Positions 9,017 through 16,447 of a stretch of DNA of 64,000 nucleotides are shown in pieces; the stretch's first letter is position 1; the number at the start of each line of letters is the position of its first letter. The notes below the pieces were generated by a model. It was not told the DNA's origin, did not search any database, and was given only the letters and a program-made list of their open reading frames with translations. The stretch covers positions 2,941,501 through 3,005,500 of the forward strand of contig NZ_CP084752.1 of the NCBI RefSeq assembly GCF_020535545.1, in the 5' to 3' direction. The translations under genes and the position numbers were made by a program. Source of the DNA: Roseateles sp. XES5 (lineage in GTDB: Bacteria > Pseudomonadota > Alphaproteobacteria > Rhizobiales > Rhizobiaceae).

Positions 9017-9380
9017 TCGACTTTTTTCTCCAATAAAATCAATGGCTTAGCGACCGGATATGGGTCCCGCTCCTGAAAAATGTTGGTACGATTGTTGGTA
9101 TGAAAGTACCCACAAGCCGTCGTACCAACAACGTTCAGATTCTCCTAAGCGATTCAAAACGTTGACGAATCTGCTGCACCGCTAATATTCCGAGTCCTGA
9201 GTTACTACGGGTTCGAGTCCCACCTATCCCCGGCAGCGTCGAAAATTGTTGGTACGGCCGCCCGAGTCCAGGCATCGGTTGCTCGTCGGATATTCCACAA
9301 TCAGTTGAATATGCTTCTGGCGGTGATGTAGAATCAGATCACACCCACAGACGCGGGCATGACCCGCATAGGAAAGGAAC
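9017..9380. other. Left end of small island: GTTGGTAYG repeats and T-arm remnant, no gene
   Basis: No convincing gene. The 9-mer GTTGGTACG/GTTGGTATG occurs at 9082-9090 and 9094-9102 (tandem, 12 bp apart), inverted at 9121-9129, and again at 9248-9256. A tRNA T-arm-like GGGTTCGAGTCCC (9209-9221) repeats bases 8991-9003 of the tRNA. These look like integrase/excisionase arm sites and a leftover of an earlier insertion, but no integrase is encoded. Confidence 0.55.
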
Positions 9381-9665
9381 GTGGAAGACCGCGAATTGCT
9401 GGAGCTGGCGGCGAAGGCTGCCGACATTACCATCACCCGTTGGGGAGGACTCTACGGTGCCTTTATCGAGAAGGGCCAAAGCTGGTCCCCGCTGACCGAT
9501 GATGGCGATGCGCTCCGGCTGGCGGTCAAACTTAAACTGGACATCGCTCAGGGCGTCGGCCACCTCATAGCCGGCGATATTTTATACCCCAGGTCCGGGG
9601 ACCCTGCGGTCGATACCCGTCGAGCCATCGTCGTGGCCGCCGCTGAGATCGGGAGGGCGATGTGA
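9381..9665 (+). CDS. Phage-like small protein (ABA-sandwich-type)
   Basis: 94-aa protein with a GTG start preceded by AGGAAAGG. The pattern ITRWGGLYGAFIEKGQSWSPLTDDGDALRLAVKLKLDI followed by DPAVDTRRAIVVAAAEIGRAM at the C-terminus is that of short phage and prophage proteins with an ABA-sandwich-like fold (W-x-P-L-x-D-D-G-D-A, then T-R-R-A-I-V-x-A-A-A-x-I-G). The role is unknown. Its stop codon overlaps the GTG start of the next gene (ATGTGA), so the two are translationally coupled within the tRNA-bounded island. Confidence 0.7.
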   Translation: MEDRELLELAAKAADITITRWGGLYGAFIEKGQSWSPLTDDGDALRLAVKLKLDIAQGVGHLIAGDILYPRSGDPAVDTRRAIVVAAAEIGRAM

Positions 9666-10156
9666 TAGTCGCCGCCACTGGGCATCGCCCCGACAAGCTG
9701 GGTGGGTACAGCTACAAGGTAGACCGCAAGCTAATATCTTTAGCCATCGCTTACCTTACTCAAGTCGAACCCGAACGGGTCATCACTGGTATGGCCTTGG
9801 GCTGGGACACAGCGTTCGCTATCGCCGCATATAGCTTGGGCATCCCTTTCATTGCGGCGGTGCCCTTCACCGGCCAAGAAGGGCGATGGGAGGAGGCTCA
9901 TCAAAAACGCTACCATGAAATTCTTGGACAGGCGTGCGAGGTGGTCACGGTCAGTCGCGGCGGATTCTCAGCGCGCGCAATGGAAAAGCGGAACCAGTGT
10001 ATGGTAGACCACGCCGCCAGGATAGCTGCGCTATGGGATGGCAGTGCTGGCGGAACTGGGAACTGTGTTCGCTACGCGGCCAAGAAGAAGGTAGATCTGG
10101 ATAATCTCTGGACGAGGTTTGTTACGGGCCGACACGATCTCGACTTTCTCATCTGA
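9662..10156 (+). CDS. SLOG-superfamily (DUF1273/YpsA-like) protein
   Basis: 164-aa Rossmann-type protein. MIVAATGHRPDKLGGY, then VITGMALGWDTAFAIAAYSLGIPFIAAVPFTGQEGRWEEAHQKRYHEIL and WDGSAGGTGNCVRYA are the three landmarks of the SLOG/DUF1273 group (GHRP, TGMALGxD, GGTxNC). SLOG proteins bind nucleotide-derived ligands, and several act as sensors in phage-conflict systems; phages also carry stand-alone copies. The GTG start lies inside the preceding stop (ATGTGA), implying coupling to the phage-like 94-aa gene. No effector domain is fused, so a defence role is only a possibility. Confidence 0.82.
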   Translation: MIVAATGHRPDKLGGYSYKVDRKLISLAIAYLTQVEPERVITGMALGWDTAFAIAAYSLGIPFIAAVPFTGQEGRWEEAHQKRYHEILGQACEVVTVSRGGFSARAMEKRNQCMVDHAARIAALWDGSAGGTGNCVRYAAKKKVDLDNLWTRFVTGRHDLDFLI

Positions 10157-10191
10157 TCGTCCACAGAAATCCCATGCAATCCCAAAAAAGT

Positions 10192-10212
10192 GTTGGTATG
10201 AGTGTTGGTACG
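10192..10212 (+). repeat. Right-end tandem GTTGGTAYG pair
   Basis: GTTGGTATG at 10192-10200 and GTTGGTACG at 10204-10212, again 12 bp apart and preceded by an A-run, mirror the left-end pair at 9082/9094. They are a plausible recombinase or excisionase arm site. Confidence 0.6.
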
Positions 10213-10273
10213 GCGGGCACAGGCACCCAGGAAGGCTGAGCGATAACAACGCTCTAAGGCGATTTCCTTGGTT

Positions 10274-10288
10274 CCTCCGGGCCCACCA
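10274..10288 (+). repeat. Putative attR: 15-bp tRNA 3' end repeat
   Basis: CCTCCGGGCCCACCA, identical to the 3' end of the tRNA at 9002-9016. The 1.27 kb between the two copies is the putative island. Confidence 0.7.
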
Positions 10289-10621
10289 ATTTCTGTTTTG
10301 CGTTCGTTCTCATGTGGTCCCTTTTAGTTTTGCAATGCCGCTGTAGCCCGCCGCGATTTTTCGGAATTTTGACAGCATGAATCGGAGTTTCTGGAATTCC
10401 AGATGGCGTGTCAAAAGTGGCCTTCAAAGCTCGTTTAAGCCCCTCTTAATCATCCTTCAGGCGCGCAAGGCACGCGTCCCAATATTCCTCGACCATCTGG
10501 GTGGCGGCGCGCGCCATGTCGCAATAGCCTTGGTTGGGCTTGTGTGGCATCCCCATGAAGGCCTTGGGCACTGATCCCGACCAGTGCCATTTGCCTCTGA
10601 TCGGCCCTGCAAATTAGCATT
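10289..10621. other. Intergenic with a short minus-strand reading-frame remnant
   Basis: A minus-strand frame is open from 10613 to a stop at 10446-10448 and reads ...RGKWHWSGSVPKAF then MGMPHKPNQGYCDMARAA and TQMVEEYWDACLARLKDD. The amino-acid composition looks protein-like, but there is no clear start or ribosome site and an in-frame stop precedes it, so it is best seen as the 3' remnant of a lost gene. Nothing else is recognised. Confidence 0.35.
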
Positions 10622-11086
10622 TCATGCGGCCAAGGCATCGACGGTGGCAGTGAACCGCCGCCAATTCTTAAAAAGACCTAGCGACGTGGGCCTACTTGTG
10701 AACCGGTAAACCCAATCGCGATGGATGTGGAAGAGCGTCTTGGTGTTTGGGGGCGCACCATCGCCGAACTCAACGGCCTCCGCGTTGGCCGCCGCAAAAT
10801 CTTTCACGTTTTTACCCATCGTAGATTTGGGACTAATAACAAAAACCCAGAAGGGATCGATCAGCTGAGGAAGAGCTGCTGCGTTGTAGGCGCGGAACAA
10901 GCGCTTGTTGATTTCAAACGGGCTGTACTTGTCGACGCCCGCCCAGATCAGCCAAAGCGCGAACCTGCTCGCATCCACATCATAAACCCAGGTCAATCCA
11001 TCGGGTTTCAAGCCGAGGGTATCCAGCGCGCGGAGATACTCCGCGCCGGCCTTCAGAAGGTGGGGAGAAAGTTCCGGCGTATCCAT
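10622..11086 (-). CDS. Unknown protein, partner of HEPN-like gene
   Basis: 154-aa soluble protein that I do not recognise. It begins MDTPELSPHLLKAGAEYLRALDTLGL after a strong AGGAAGGAGTGG, has a central aromatic stretch (FALWLIWAGVDKYSPFEINKRLFRAYNAAALPQLIDPFWVFVI) and a basic C-terminus with FHIHRDWVYRFTSRP. Its start lies 34 bases inside the upstream HEPN-like gene, so the two proteins are almost certainly made together. There is no nucleotidyltransferase motif, ruling out the common MNT antitoxin. Function by context only: partner or immunity protein of the HEPN-like product. Confidence 0.6.
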   Translation of the reverse strand: MDTPELSPHLLKAGAEYLRALDTLGLKPDGLTWVYDVDASRFALWLIWAGVDKYSPFEINKRLFRAYNAAALPQLIDPFWVFVISPKSTMGKNVKDFAAANAEAVEFGDGAPPNTKTLFHIHRDWVYRFTSRPTSLGLFKNWRRFTATVDALAA

Positions 11087-11466
11087 GGTTCCACTCCTTC
11101 CTCTTCAAATGCCGCTTGATAAAGACCGCGAACTACCTCGGGCGTAAATCCATCCGGATTATATAGCGTTGATCGCCGCCATTGTGAAACGGTTGCCCAA
11201 GCAGGAGCGATCGGGTGTCGAGGATCAATCCTCACTCCCAATTCTGCCATAAGAATCGAAAGATCGTGGGTTCGCAAAGCCGCTGGCCACGCGTTGTAGC
11301 GGAACTTGTGTTGGAGTGCCGCCTTGAGCGTATACTCTATCCCGAACCCGATATGACCGAAAACAACCCTCTGGAGCATGGGCTTTTCCAGCAGAATCCC
11401 CGCGGCGAGCTTTTCCTCATCCGCCATTCTGAGCCATTCTTCAGGTGTGTAGCTCTGCTGATTCAT
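11053..11466 (-). CDS. HEPN-like protein
   Basis: 137-aa helical protein: SYTPEEWLRMADEEKLAAGILLEK, then FGHIGFGIEYTLKAALQHKF and LRTHDLSILMAELGV, which match the HEPN layout (helix 1 with a W/L-x-x-A pattern, a buried E-x-x-L-K-A-x-L helix 2, then TH-x-L). A canonical catalytic R-x(4-6)-H is not seen in the C-terminal helix (RRSTLYNPDGF), so RNase activity is doubtful and a binding or scaffold HEPN is possible. The first 50 bases upstream reach directly into the IS481 terminal repeat. Overlap with the next gene indicates a two-gene operon. Confidence 0.6.
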   Translation of the reverse strand: MNQQSYTPEEWLRMADEEKLAAGILLEKPMLQRVVFGHIGFGIEYTLKAALQHKFRYNAWPAALRTHDLSILMAELGVRIDPRHPIAPAWATVSQWRRSTLYNPDGFTPEVVRGLYQAAFEEEGVEPWIRRNFLPTF

Positions 11467-11511
11467 TCTCTCTCTCGAACCCGCACTTTGGCACGTGGGA
11501 ACGGGTCCGGT

Positions 11512-12477
11512 CTAAGTGTGTGGTCCCGGAGTGTGATGGTGCGGATTAACTTTGAAGATTGACGGGTCTTTTGTCCAGGCGTCGCAGATGGCCTGATAGG
11601 GCGTTCGCCATCGCAGCGCCTTGAGGTGTTTGGCGAAGTTGTAAGCCGTGACGAAGACCAGCACATGGGCCTTGAGACTTTCCAGATCGTCGTATTGATA
11701 GACCTTGACGGTGGCGTCCTTGATGGTGCGGTTCATCCGCTCAGCCTGGCCATTCGTCCAAGGATGGTAAGGCTTGGTCAGCCGGTGTTCGATACCGTTT
11801 GCGATACAGACGCGGTCGAAGATATGCGGACCGAGGAAGCGACGGCTGGGGCCGGTACGGTTCTTGGGCAGGTCGGCGAAGGCCATGCCGTTATCGGTCA
11901 GCACGGTGTGTATCTGGTAGGGAAGGACCTCGACCACGTTGCGGAGGAAGGCTGCGCCCTCCATCTTTCCAGCGCAGTCGTGGAATTCGACATGGGTGAA
12001 CTTGGAGACCCGGTCGATGGCGAGGAACATGATGAGCTTACCGTCGGCATGGCGTAACTCGCAACTGTCGATATGGACGTAACCGATCTCATAGCTTTTG
12101 AACCGCTTGCGCTGCTCCTCGACTTCCTCGACCGGCAGTCGGGATATGCCGTGGCGCTGGAGGCAGCGGTGTAACGCGCTGCGACTGAGGTTGGGAATGG
12201 TATCGCGCAAGCAGCCCAACACGTCGTCCAGGGGCAGCAACGTCTTCTGCCGGAACGCCACGACGACGGCTTCCTCAGCCGCTGTCAGAACCGTGCTCTT
12301 GGGAGACTTGGGGCCCATGGGGGCATCGGCCGTCGTGGTCCGCCCGCGCCACTTGGCCACTGTCTTAGGATTCAGGCTGTAGCGGGCGGCAAGGGACCGG
12401 GTACTTTCTTTCGACGCTTGGAGCTCGGCTCGAAGACGCGGCGTCGTGCGGGCGCTGCCGTGAAGAAAACTTCCCAC
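11512..12477 (-). CDS. IS481-family transposase
   Basis: 321-aa DDE transposase. The N-terminus carries a helix-turn-helix (ESTRSLAARYSLNPKTVAKWRGR). The RNase-H-like core has Asp in YVHIDSCEL, Asp in TVLTDNGMAF and Glu in WTNGQAERMNRTIKDATVK, the D-D-E triad, with the typical integrase-core ending YNFAKHLKALRWRTPYQAI. The length fits IS481. It is flanked by a perfect inverted repeat, so the copy appears complete and potentially active. Confidence 0.95.
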   Translation of the reverse strand: MGSFLHGSARTTPRLRAELQASKESTRSLAARYSLNPKTVAKWRGRTTTADAPMGPKSPKSTVLTAAEEAVVVAFRQKTLLPLDDVLGCLRDTIPNLSRSALHRCLQRHGISRLPVEEVEEQRKRFKSYEIGYVHIDSCELRHADGKLIMFLAIDRVSKFTHVEFHDCAGKMEGAAFLRNVVEVLPYQIHTVLTDNGMAFADLPKNRTGPSRRFLGPHIFDRVCIANGIEHRLTKPYHPWTNGQAERMNRTIKDATVKVYQYDDLESLKAHVLVFVTAYNFAKHLKALRWRTPYQAICDAWTKDPSIFKVNPHHHTPGPHT

Positions 12478-12540
12478 AATGCATCCTCCTCCTGACGACT
12501 CAGGATCAATGAGGCACCATCACACTCCGGGACCACACAC
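11516..12540 (-). mobile_element. IS481-family insertion sequence, about 1025 bp
   Basis: Terminal inverted repeats are a perfect 27-bp match (11516-11542 against 12514-12540; outer sequence GTGTGTGGTCCCGGAGTG). They enclose a single transposase gene. No exact target-site duplication is visible (left flank CTAA, right flank CTAG). Confidence 0.9.
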
Positions 12541-13298
12541 CTAGCCCGAGACGAAGCCTGCGCGCAGTCAGCGGCACGTCGAGAGCACGCCGCTAGCGCT
12601 CGGCGAGGTCAGCCGCCGCCTGGGCATCGGCTTCCGTTTTCCGCGTTTCCGCATCCGGCACGCCCGCAGCCACAAGGACTGCGATGCGTCCGGTTGTAGA
12701 TTCGATTTTGCTCGCTCAAGTTGGTTCAGGTTGCCGTCGGCATCGCGCGTGACCGTGTTCTACCCCGGCTATGCGCGTGTCGTACTGGCCCTTGGCGGTG
12801 AAAACTGGCCGGCGGCGTCGAACGCGCTCGCCACGATCGGGTATTGGTTCGCCACGTCGGCGCCGCTGATCGAGGAGACCGGGCCGCGGATCGTCGCGCC
12901 GCGGGGCTGGATAGTGGGGAGCTTTGCCATCTGTGTTCACCGCTGTGCTGGAAAATGAAAATTTTTGCCGGGCTGAGTTCTGAAGAAGCCGACTTGTGTG
13001 TGAGGGTGGAACTGGAAACTTCGCGGCCTAATTTTGCCCCACCCCCGACGAGGAGGAGCGGCCCCAACAGAGGGGGCCTTCGTATACGTCGCACTACCGC
13101 GCCGCCGAGTTACCGGTCTGGCTTCGTCGATACAATTGGCACAGGCTACATGGCAGCTTAAACTCAAAAATGCCCATCAGCAGGATCGGCATGACCGACG
13201 ACAACCTCTTGAGGCTCCACACCAAGCTTACTCTCCTTCCGCCGGAAGTTTGGTCAGGTTGCGCTGACTGAATGATTTATCTGTATCTTGAGCCTTAT
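12541..13298. other. Gene-poor stretch with decayed ORFs
   Basis: No confident gene in about 750 bases. The best candidate is a minus-strand ORF from 12930 to 12769 (53 aa, starting MAKLPTIQPRGATIRGP with GADVANQYPIVASAFDAAGQF), which looks phage-derived and ends abruptly. The rest consists of short conflicting frames between the IS481 copy and the FkbM gene. Confidence 0.4.
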
Positions 13299-14150
13299 CT
13301 ATTCCGTTATAGTCGGGCTCAGCATGCTTTCCAGCAGCAAGGTATGCGGACAGCCCGGCTTGTGTGTCTGCCCCATCATACCGCAATGGTGTTCGTTTTT
13401 TCCGACGAATTGCTTGATCCATGCGATTTGCGCATTCGCTTCGTCTGGCTCTCTGAGAGCCGCATGAATATCGTACCAATGGCCCGGCCTTGTCGAAGGC
13501 GCGAACGGATCATGTATATATCGGAAGTAGAGATACATGATGTTCTCGAAGGAGAGCCAAAGTCCCGGTGCATCATCTCCAAATGCGCCAGTACCGCCGC
13601 CGAAGGAAAAGTTCTGAAGTCCATCGGTAACCGACTGTAGCGGAACCTCTGCCTGATCCACAATTTTGAAAGACCTGTATCCGGCAATCATTAATTCCCT
13701 CATGAGGGCCGTGCTGGTTGCTTCGAAACTCGCCCACCTGGGCTTTTCTTTCAGATGTTTGAGTTCTTCGGCGACAAAGATGTCATATCCCTCGATATCG
13801 GTCTTGACGTAGTCAGGAACGCCGTAACGCGCGAAAGCCTCTCTTGGAGTGATCGACGGGACTTGTATGACTGTTGATTTACCAGGTCCCCACCCCAGGG
13901 CTGCCTCTTTGTAAAATGTGCTCCATTCATCGCTGTCAATGTGCAGAAAAAAATCGATTGAGGTGCCGCTATCTTTGCCTACGCCGCAGTTCTCCAAAAT
14001 GAGACGCCCGTCGGAAATAAATTCCTCAAACTTCTTTCGCCCTGCTTCGTAGAGGATCGGGTTTGCTTCGAAGGCAACGACGCTATGACCGCGAGCTAGA
14101 TAGTACTGCGAGTCTTCGCCGCGATAAAAACCGACATCGAATATGAGCAT
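13299..14150 (-). CDS. FkbM family methyltransferase
   Basis: 283-aa SAM-dependent methyltransferase. ATG 14150 sits 3 bases after GGGAGGT. MLIFDVGFYRGEDSQYYLARGHSVVAFEANP contains a GxxxG-type SAM loop with FEANP in place of the usual VEPNP; GVPDYVKTDIEGYD is the FkbM motif KxDIEG. FkbM enzymes O-methylate sugars or polyketide/polysaccharide hydroxyls. The C-terminal 90 residues (IMYLYFRYIHDPFAPSTRP...CGMMGQTHKPGC) extend beyond the domain. The gene is visibly richer in A/T than its neighbours and sits between two insertion sequences, so it looks horizontally acquired. Confidence 0.85.
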   Translation of the reverse strand: MLIFDVGFYRGEDSQYYLARGHSVVAFEANPILYEAGRKKFEEFISDGRLILENCGVGKDSGTSIDFFLHIDSDEWSTFYKEAALGWGPGKSTVIQVPSITPREAFARYGVPDYVKTDIEGYDIFVAEELKHLKEKPRWASFEATSTALMRELMIAGYRSFKIVDQAEVPLQSVTDGLQNFSFGGGTGAFGDDAPGLWLSFENIMYLYFRYIHDPFAPSTRPGHWYDIHAALREPDEANAQIAWIKQFVGKNEHHCGMMGQTHKPGCPHTLLLESMLSPTITE

Positions 14151-14334
14151 GCAACCTCCCACCGGCAGTTAGTTGGCTTGGGAGATAGTGGAGAATCTGA
14201 AAGAAAAAAGGCCCACCAGATTTGCTCGCTTGCAGGAATGGCGCTGACGCGCTCCCCTTGAATGTCCTCGTGACGTTGCCCCGTTGAACTAATCCATTTT
14301 GAAGTAAGCTCTGGCCCATCGAAAGGACCAGAGA

Positions 14335-14601
14335 ATGAAGCGTAACCGTTTCACGGACGAACAGATCATCGGCATTCTGAAGGAGCACGAGGCCGGCACG
14401 CCGGTCTCGGAGCTTTGCCGCAAACACGGCGTTAGCGATGCCAGCATCTATAAATGGAAGGCCAAGTTCGGCGGCATGGATGTATCCGAAGCCAAGCGGC
14501 TGAAGACGCTGGAAGACGAGAATACGAAGCTGAAGCGGCTTCTGGCGGATGCGATGCTCGACAATGCGGCTTTGAAAGACCTTTTGGGAAAGAAGTGGTG
14601 A
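14335..14601 (+). CDS. IS3-family transposase OrfA
   Basis: 88-aa DNA-binding subunit: [47 protein letters not shown] is the helix-turn-helix, and the C-terminal [29 protein letters not shown] is a leucine-zipper-like coiled coil for dimerisation. It overlaps orfB, which is in the -1 frame, near an A-rich GGGAAAGAAG that could be the frameshift site producing the OrfAB fusion transposase. Confidence 0.93.
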   Translation: MKRNRFTDEQIIGILKEHEAGTPVSELCRKHGVSDASIYKWKAKFGGMDVSEAKRLKTLEDENTKLKRLLADAMLDNAALKDLLGKKW

Positions 14602-15524
14602 CGCCCGCAGCAAAGCGGAAAGCTGTTGCGCATCTGATGGGTTACCACGAGATGAGCGAACGGCGGGCGTGTAAAGCCATCGGCTTTTGCCGGATGACGA
14701 TCCGTTACGCAACCAGGCGCAGCGATGATCATGGCCTTCGCGAGCCGATGAAGGCGCTGGCGCATGAACGCCGCCGCTTTGGCTATCGACGCCTTCATGT
14801 GTTGCTCAGATGTGAGGGACACCATGTGAACCACAAGAAGCTCTTCCGGCTCCATCGGGAGGAAAAGCTGACCGTGCGCAAGCGCAGCGGCCGGAAGCAA
14901 GCGATAGGCACGCGAGCGCCGATGCTGATCCCGATGGCAGCCAATAATCGTTGGTCGCTGGACTTCGTGTCGGATCAACTCACCGATGGTCGCAGGTTCC
15001 GGGTTCTGACGGTCGTCGACGATTGCACCAGGGAATGCCTGGCACTCGTCGCCGATACGTCCCTTTCCGGCCTGCGGGTTGCTCGTGAGCTGGAGCGGAT
15101 CATCGAGGGACGAGGCAAGCCGAAGATGATCGTCAGCGACAATGGTAGCGAGTTCACCAGCAATGCGATCCTGCAATGGACTGATCGGGCCAAGGTAGAC
15201 TGGCACTATATCGCGCCGGGCAAGCCGATCCAGAATGCCTTCATCGAAAGCTTCAATGGGCGGCTGCGAGACGAGTTCCTGAATGAAGCGCTCTTCTCGT
15301 CACTGACCCATGCTCGATCTGCGCTTTCAAACTGGCGCAGCGATTACAACGATCATCGACCACACTCTGGACTCGGCTGGATGACACCTGCCGAGTTCGC
15401 TCAGACCATCAACCTGCGACGTGATGCGGTGCTGCGCAGCCGGAATGGACCCGCACCGCAACACGCCGCTACGGCCCAGAATACTGCAACCCAAAACCAC
15501 CGGAGCGAACTCAAAACTGGATAA
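14598..15524 (+). CDS. IS3-family transposase OrfB (catalytic)
   Basis: About 308 aa if started at GTG 14598; it is probably made mainly as an OrfAB fusion by -1 frameshifting, since the frame is open upstream within orfA. The HTH_21 region ([33 protein letters not shown]) precedes an rve integrase core with Asp in [10 protein letters not shown], Asp in [12 protein letters not shown] and Glu in [14 protein letters not shown], the complete DDE triad. The C-terminus [16 protein letters not shown] is typical. No internal stop is seen, so the copy seems intact. Confidence 0.93.
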   Translation: MTPAAKRKAVAHLMGYHEMSERRACKAIGFCRMTIRYATRRSDDHGLREPMKALAHERRRFGYRRLHVLLRCEGHHVNHKKLFRLHREEKLTVRKRSGRKQAIGTRAPMLIPMAANNRWSLDFVSDQLTDGRRFRVLTVVDDCTRECLALVADTSLSGLRVARELERIIEGRGKPKMIVSDNGSEFTSNAILQWTDRAKVDWHYIAPGKPIQNAFIESFNGRLRDEFLNEALFSSLTHARSALSNWRSDYNDHRPHSGLGWMTPAEFAQTINLRRDAVLRSRNGPAPQHAATAQNTATQNHRSELKTG

Positions 15525-15643
15525 AACTTGGGGGCAACGTCAGGGCAACGTCAGGGCGACTGCGAATGCGCGACAGCGCACAGTCGCAGCCCGCAATCAT
15601 CGATTACGGGGCTGCGAGAAAGACGAAGGGAAGGGCGGGGATT

Positions 15644-16435
15644 TCACGTTGCCGATATGGTGTCCGGGCGGAGGCAGACCTCTGCCAGTTCTATCAGTTC
15701 GGGTGTGCCGCATACGAAGTCGAGCTTGCCGGATAGGCCTGCCTTCTGCCAGTCGATCGTCGTGTGCACGCCGAGCTGCGCGAGTGCCGGCAGCATGCCG
15801 AGGATATCCCAGCAGGGAATGGAACGGCCGAGATAGCCGTCCACCGCGCCCCTGGCGATGTCGATCAGGGAAATGACGGACGAGCCGGTGATGCGGAATG
15901 CGACGTCGAGGTCGTTCATCACCTGGTCGATCGTGCGAAGGCCTTCGTCCTTGGGAACGCTCGGATGGATGCCAACACCAGGTGCCGCGCAGGCGCGGTT
16001 GAAAGGGCGCAGTGGAGGAAGGGGCGTTCCGTTGAGCGACGCCGCCATGCCGTCGCCGCCGGCGAAGAGTTCGCCGCGCACCGGGGTGTTGACGACGCCG
16101 AAGACAGGCCGGCCCCTCTCGAAGAGGCCGATGGAAATGCCCCAGCCATCGCTGCCGCGCACGAAATTGAACGTGCCGTCGATGGGATCGATGACCCAGG
16201 TACGACCGGACCGGCTTGGAATGGCGCTGCCTTCTTCGCCGAAGACGCCGTCATCCGGGAAGGCGCGGGAAAATTCCGCGCAGATGAAAGCCTCGACCTC
16301 CCGGTCGGCTGCCGTCACGAGGTCGAGCGGTCCCTTGGCTTCCACATCGAGCGTGGAGAGGGTCCGGAAATGGTTCAGCGCGATCTCGCCGGCCTCGAGG
16401 GCGATGGATTGGACGCGCGCATAATCGTTGCTCAA
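15644..16435 (-). CDS. Inositol monophosphatase-family phosphatase
   Basis: 263-aa Mg2+-dependent phosphatase. The metal-binding motifs are all present: GEE at 66-68, DPIDGT at 83-88 and WDI at 209-211. The family hydrolyses inositol phosphates, histidinol phosphate or similar sugar-alcohol phosphates. It is the last gene of a seven-gene leftward operon, 12 bases after the metallophosphoesterase, suggesting that it removes phosphate from a monoester released by that enzyme. It could alternatively act on fructose-1,6-bisphosphate or histidinol phosphate; context favours an imported organophosphate. Confidence 0.9.
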   Translation of the reverse strand: MSNDYARVQSIALEAGEIALNHFRTLSTLDVEAKGPLDLVTAADREVEAFICAEFSRAFPDDGVFGEEGSAIPSRSGRTWVIDPIDGTFNFVRGSDGWGISIGLFERGRPVFGVVNTPVRGELFAGGDGMAASLNGTPLPPLRPFNRACAAPGVGIHPSVPKDEGLRTIDQVMNDLDVAFRITGSSVISLIDIARGAVDGYLGRSIPCWDILGMLPALAQLGVHTTIDWQKAGLSGKLDFVCGTPELIELAEVCLRPDTISAT

Positions 16436-16447
16436 AACCGGATTCCT

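Larger units (their letters stand above)
14271..15542 (+). mobile_element. IS3-family insertion sequence
   Basis: Ends start with the identical 12-mer TGACGTTGCCCC (14271-14282) and its reverse complement at 15531-15542, with weaker matching further in (..ATCCATTTTG / ATCCAGTTTTG). They enclose orfA and orfB in the IS3 arrangement with overlapping frames. The 11 bases GGGCAACGTCA are repeated directly outside the right end (15543-15553). No clear 3-4 bp target duplication is seen. Confidence 0.88.

Noticed and set aside
8941..10288. Complete integrative element with its own integrase
   Set aside because: The att repeats are present, but no tyrosine recombinase catalytic box is found on either strand between them, so autonomy is not claimed.
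10289..10621. Functional gene on the minus strand at 10446-10613
   Set aside because: Protein-like sequence but no start context and an upstream in-frame stop; annotated only as a possible remnant.
14448..15206. Minus-strand frame opposite the IS3-family transposase
   Set aside because: Antisense to orfB, no ribosome site, no recognisable protein features.
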